From Bermanella sp036960565 (GTDB lineage Bacteria > Pseudomonadota > Gammaproteobacteria > Pseudomonadales > Oceanobacteraceae), in assembly GCA_036960565.1 (NCBI GenBank), contig JBALXQ010000013.1, positions 51,211-115,210 on the forward strand: a DNA stretch of 64,000 bases, read 5' to 3'. The notes under the pieces were generated by a model. That model saw only the letters and a program-made list of their open reading frames with translations. It was not told the origin of the DNA and did no database searches. Of the stretch, positions 62,137 through 64,000 are shown one piece after another; position 1 is the stretch's first letter, and each line of letters opens with the position of its first letter. Made by a program: the position numbers and the translations under genes.

Positions 62137-63479
62137 GCTTAACCTCTTATCTAGCGGCTTTTTCCAAAATTAAAATGAACGCATCCACGGGCCATAGCAG
62201 CCCACATAAAGCGTGTTTGCTACTCGCCATTATGGATTTAGTGGCAAAAGAGCGTATTGCCAATAACCGCATTTTTTTAAATGACGAACTTACGCAGCAC
62301 TTTAACCAACACTTTAGCCAAGTGGCCCAAGCCAGTGATAAAGCCGATATAAGTCAGCCGTTTTTCTATTTGCAGTCATCCAGCTTTTGGCATCACAAAG
62401 TTATCGCCAGTTTCGCGCAAGAATATAAACAACGCACAGCCCCCAAGCAGCGCAATCATGGCGGTATTAACAAAGTAAACCAGCTTATTCAATACGCCCA
62501 TGTAGACCCCGAATTGTTTGAATACTTTAAAAGCCATACCGCCCGCGAAGCACTCACCCAAACACTATTAAGTAAGCTAAATTCCCAGCAACAACAAAAG
62601 CTACTTATACCAGCCAATGGTTGGAACTGGCATGAGTGTGAACTTATCGTAAACGACTATTTTGAAATGCTGGCACAAGAACTAAAGGGCAAAAATTACA
62701 ATAAAGCGCAGCATAATCGCGACCTAGTGCAAGCCATGAATGAAAGCCGAAATAGAAGTGCCATTGAGAACAAGCACCAAAATATCAGCGCTATATTAAA
62801 TGAAATGAGAATGCCCATTATTGATGGCTATAAGCCCCTCAGTAATTACCAGCGTAATATCCTGCCCGATGTCATTGGTGCAACCTTGGCGCAGCGCCAA
62901 GATATTCATAAGCTTATTAAGCAAATAAACCAACAGCCTGTGGCAGTGCCCACGGTAAAAAACATACTGGATGCATTGGTAGCAACACCCCAAGCCAAAA
63001 AAGCGCCCACCAAAAAGAACCAGCAAGCAGAAAAAAGGGCGCAATACGATGTAAAGCCCTATCCACTGCCTAAAAAAGATTACCTAGCGCAAGAAGCCGT
63101 AAACCAAGCGTTAGGCCTAAAGGGTGAAGAATATGTACTTAACTACGAAAAAGCGCGCTTAATCCTAGCTGGAAAAGAAACCCTAGCCGACAAAATAGAG
63201 CACCTAAGCCTAGAAGATGACCGCTACGGTTACGACATTCACTCGTACAGTAACAACGGCCAAGACCGCTTAATAGAAGTAAAAACCACCAATTACGACC
63301 GTTATACTCGGTTTTATGTGAGCCCCAACGAGTTAAACGTGTCCAATAAACGGGGGCAAGACTACCACCTATACCGTGTATTTAATTTCAGCACCGCCCC
63401 CCAACTATTTATTAGCCAAGGCAGTTTAGAAAGCGGGTACAATCTCGCCCCATCTGCCTACGCCGCAAACATAAAGTGA
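62133..63479 (+). CDS. Putative modification-dependent restriction protein (sulfur-binding-like N-terminus, DUF3883 C-terminus)
   Basis: 448 residues. The N-terminus has HSSPHKACLLLAIMDLV (about 22-37), a pattern I associate with DNA sulfur-binding domains of ScoMcrA-like enzymes. A middle helical region (about 170-250) has NWHECELIVNDYFEML and ENKHQNISAILNEM. The C-terminal DUF3883 (about 330-440) contains GYDIHSY and RLIEVKTT, resembling a PD-(D/E)xK nuclease core. It probably senses or cuts modified DNA. The start is the ATG overlapping the HIT stop. hsdM begins 4 bp after its stop. The domain calls are from memory and moderate. Confidence 0.7.
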   Translation: MSLTSYLAAFSKIKMNASTGHSSPHKACLLLAIMDLVAKERIANNRIFLNDELTQHFNQHFSQVAQASDKADISQPFFYLQSSSFWHHKVIASFAQEYKQRTAPKQRNHGGINKVNQLIQYAHVDPELFEYFKSHTAREALTQTLLSKLNSQQQQKLLIPANGWNWHECELIVNDYFEMLAQELKGKNYNKAQHNRDLVQAMNESRNRSAIENKHQNISAILNEMRMPIIDGYKPLSNYQRNILPDVIGATLAQRQDIHKLIKQINQQPVAVPTVKNILDALVATPQAKKAPTKKNQQAEKRAQYDVKPYPLPKKDYLAQEAVNQALGLKGEEYVLNYEKARLILAGKETLADKIEHLSLEDDRYGYDIHSYSNNGQDRLIEVKTTNYDRYTRFYVSPNELNVSNKRGQDYHLYRVFNFSTAPQLFISQGSLESGYNLAPSAYAANIK

Positions 63480-63483
63480 ATCT

Positions 63484-64000
63484 ATGACCACCACCCTATT
63501 ACAAGCGGAAGAACAAACGTTTCTTAATACGCTAGAAAAGAAACTCTGGACCAGCGCCAACAAGCTATTACCATCGCTTGATGCATCCCAGTACAAGCAC
63601 GTTATGCTGGGCTTGGTTTTTATAAAGTATGTGAGTGATGCCTTTGATATTCGCCGCGAACAGCTTAAAACCCAGCTACTAGACCCAAAACACGATTACT
63701 ACTTCGACCCAGACGAGTTTGAAAACGGCGTAGACGACGAAGAATACCAAGCCGAAATTCAGCACGAACTAGAGCAGCGCGACTACTACGCCGAGCAAAA
63801 TGTATTCTGGGTGCCAACCCAAGCGCGCTGGTTATTTTTGCAAGATAATAACAAGGTCGCCATTGGCGGTGCCGATCTCACCTTTAAAGATAAAAACGGC
63901 GAAGACAAAATCTTAAAAGTAAGCTCAGTAGGCCACTTAATAGACAACGCCCTAGACGCCATAGAAATAGACAACCCAAAACTGAAAGGCGTACTCAACA
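63484..64000 (+). CDS. hsdM: Type I restriction-modification system methyltransferase subunit HsdM (partial, 5' part)
   Basis: 172 residues are visible; the gene runs off the window. The N-terminal helical HsdM_N domain is clear: FLNTLEKKLWTSANKLLPSLD, KHVMLGLVFIKYVSDAF and VGHLIDNALDAIE. The catalytic NPPF motif lies beyond the edge. It is the modification subunit that, with HsdS, methylates adenine in a bipartite site. It starts 4 bp after the DUF3883 gene. hsdS and hsdR are expected to the right. Confidence 0.92.
   Translation, partial: MTTTLLQAEEQTFLNTLEKKLWTSANKLLPSLDASQYKHVMLGLVFIKYVSDAFDIRREQLKTQLLDPKHDYYFDPDEFENGVDDEEYQAEIQHELEQRDYYAEQNVFWVPTQARWLFLQDNNKVAIGGADLTFKDKNGEDKILKVSSVGHLIDNALDAIEIDNPKLKGVLN

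Overview
The window looks like chromosomal DNA of a marine-type gammaproteobacterium with moderately low GC, probably near Oceanospirillales or Cellvibrionales. That placement is inferred from protein style and from the conserved order rpsT-murJ-ribF-ileS-lspA-fkpB-ispH and mutS-fdxA. No rRNA, tRNA, insertion sequence, prophage or CRISPR array was recognised. A 100-base run of N at 44741-44840 marks an assembly gap inside a tandem repeat.

Layout. 1-14.3 kb: surface polysaccharide and sugar-nucleotide genes: end of a membrane protein, two glycosyltransferases, manC, a flippase, ugd, an acyltransferase, galU, kdsA, pgi and manB. Together these can make GDP-mannose, UDP-glucose, UDP-glucuronate and KDO-8-phosphate and export a glycan. 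14.3-35 kb: housekeeping and small conserved genes, including rpsT, murJ, ribF, ileS, lspA, fkpB, ispH, ppnN, purU, a TonB-like protein, a Nudix hydrolase, ychJ, cobS and yqcC. 35-44.4 kb: dnaE, tilS, a TonB-dependent receptor and deaD.

44.4-55.9 kb is the most unusual part. Behind the deaD terminator lies a 49-bp tandem array in which each unit forms two hairpins with GGA in the loop. Next comes a CsrB/RsmZ-type small RNA (about 45285-45520) and then a second, 25-bp GGA-hairpin array. Related GGA hairpins follow the terminators of rpsT, purU and the zinc-ribbon gene at 55.4 kb, starting directly after the T-tract, and another hairpin follows the DUF1499 gene. Several match the CsrA SELEX consensus RUACARGGAUGU, so these dispersed repeats may be decoys or targets for a CsrA/RsmA protein. 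After this comes a five-gene module: a YqiJ-like membrane protein, a YqiK-like flotillin, a 1764-residue AAA ATPase, an M90 (MtfA-like) peptidase with a SEC-C tail, and a zinc-ribbon protein. It is bounded on the left by a degenerate 3' fragment of fdxA and on the right by intact fdxA, which suggests an insertion or duplication.

55.9-64 kb: mutS, then a hipBA toxin-antitoxin locus between 66-bp direct repeats, with four evenly spaced operator repeats and a HipB carrying two HTH domains. The window ends in a probable defence cluster: a HIT protein, a protein with an N-terminal region resembling DNA sulfur-binding domains and a C-terminal DUF3883 nuclease-like domain, and the start of hsdM.
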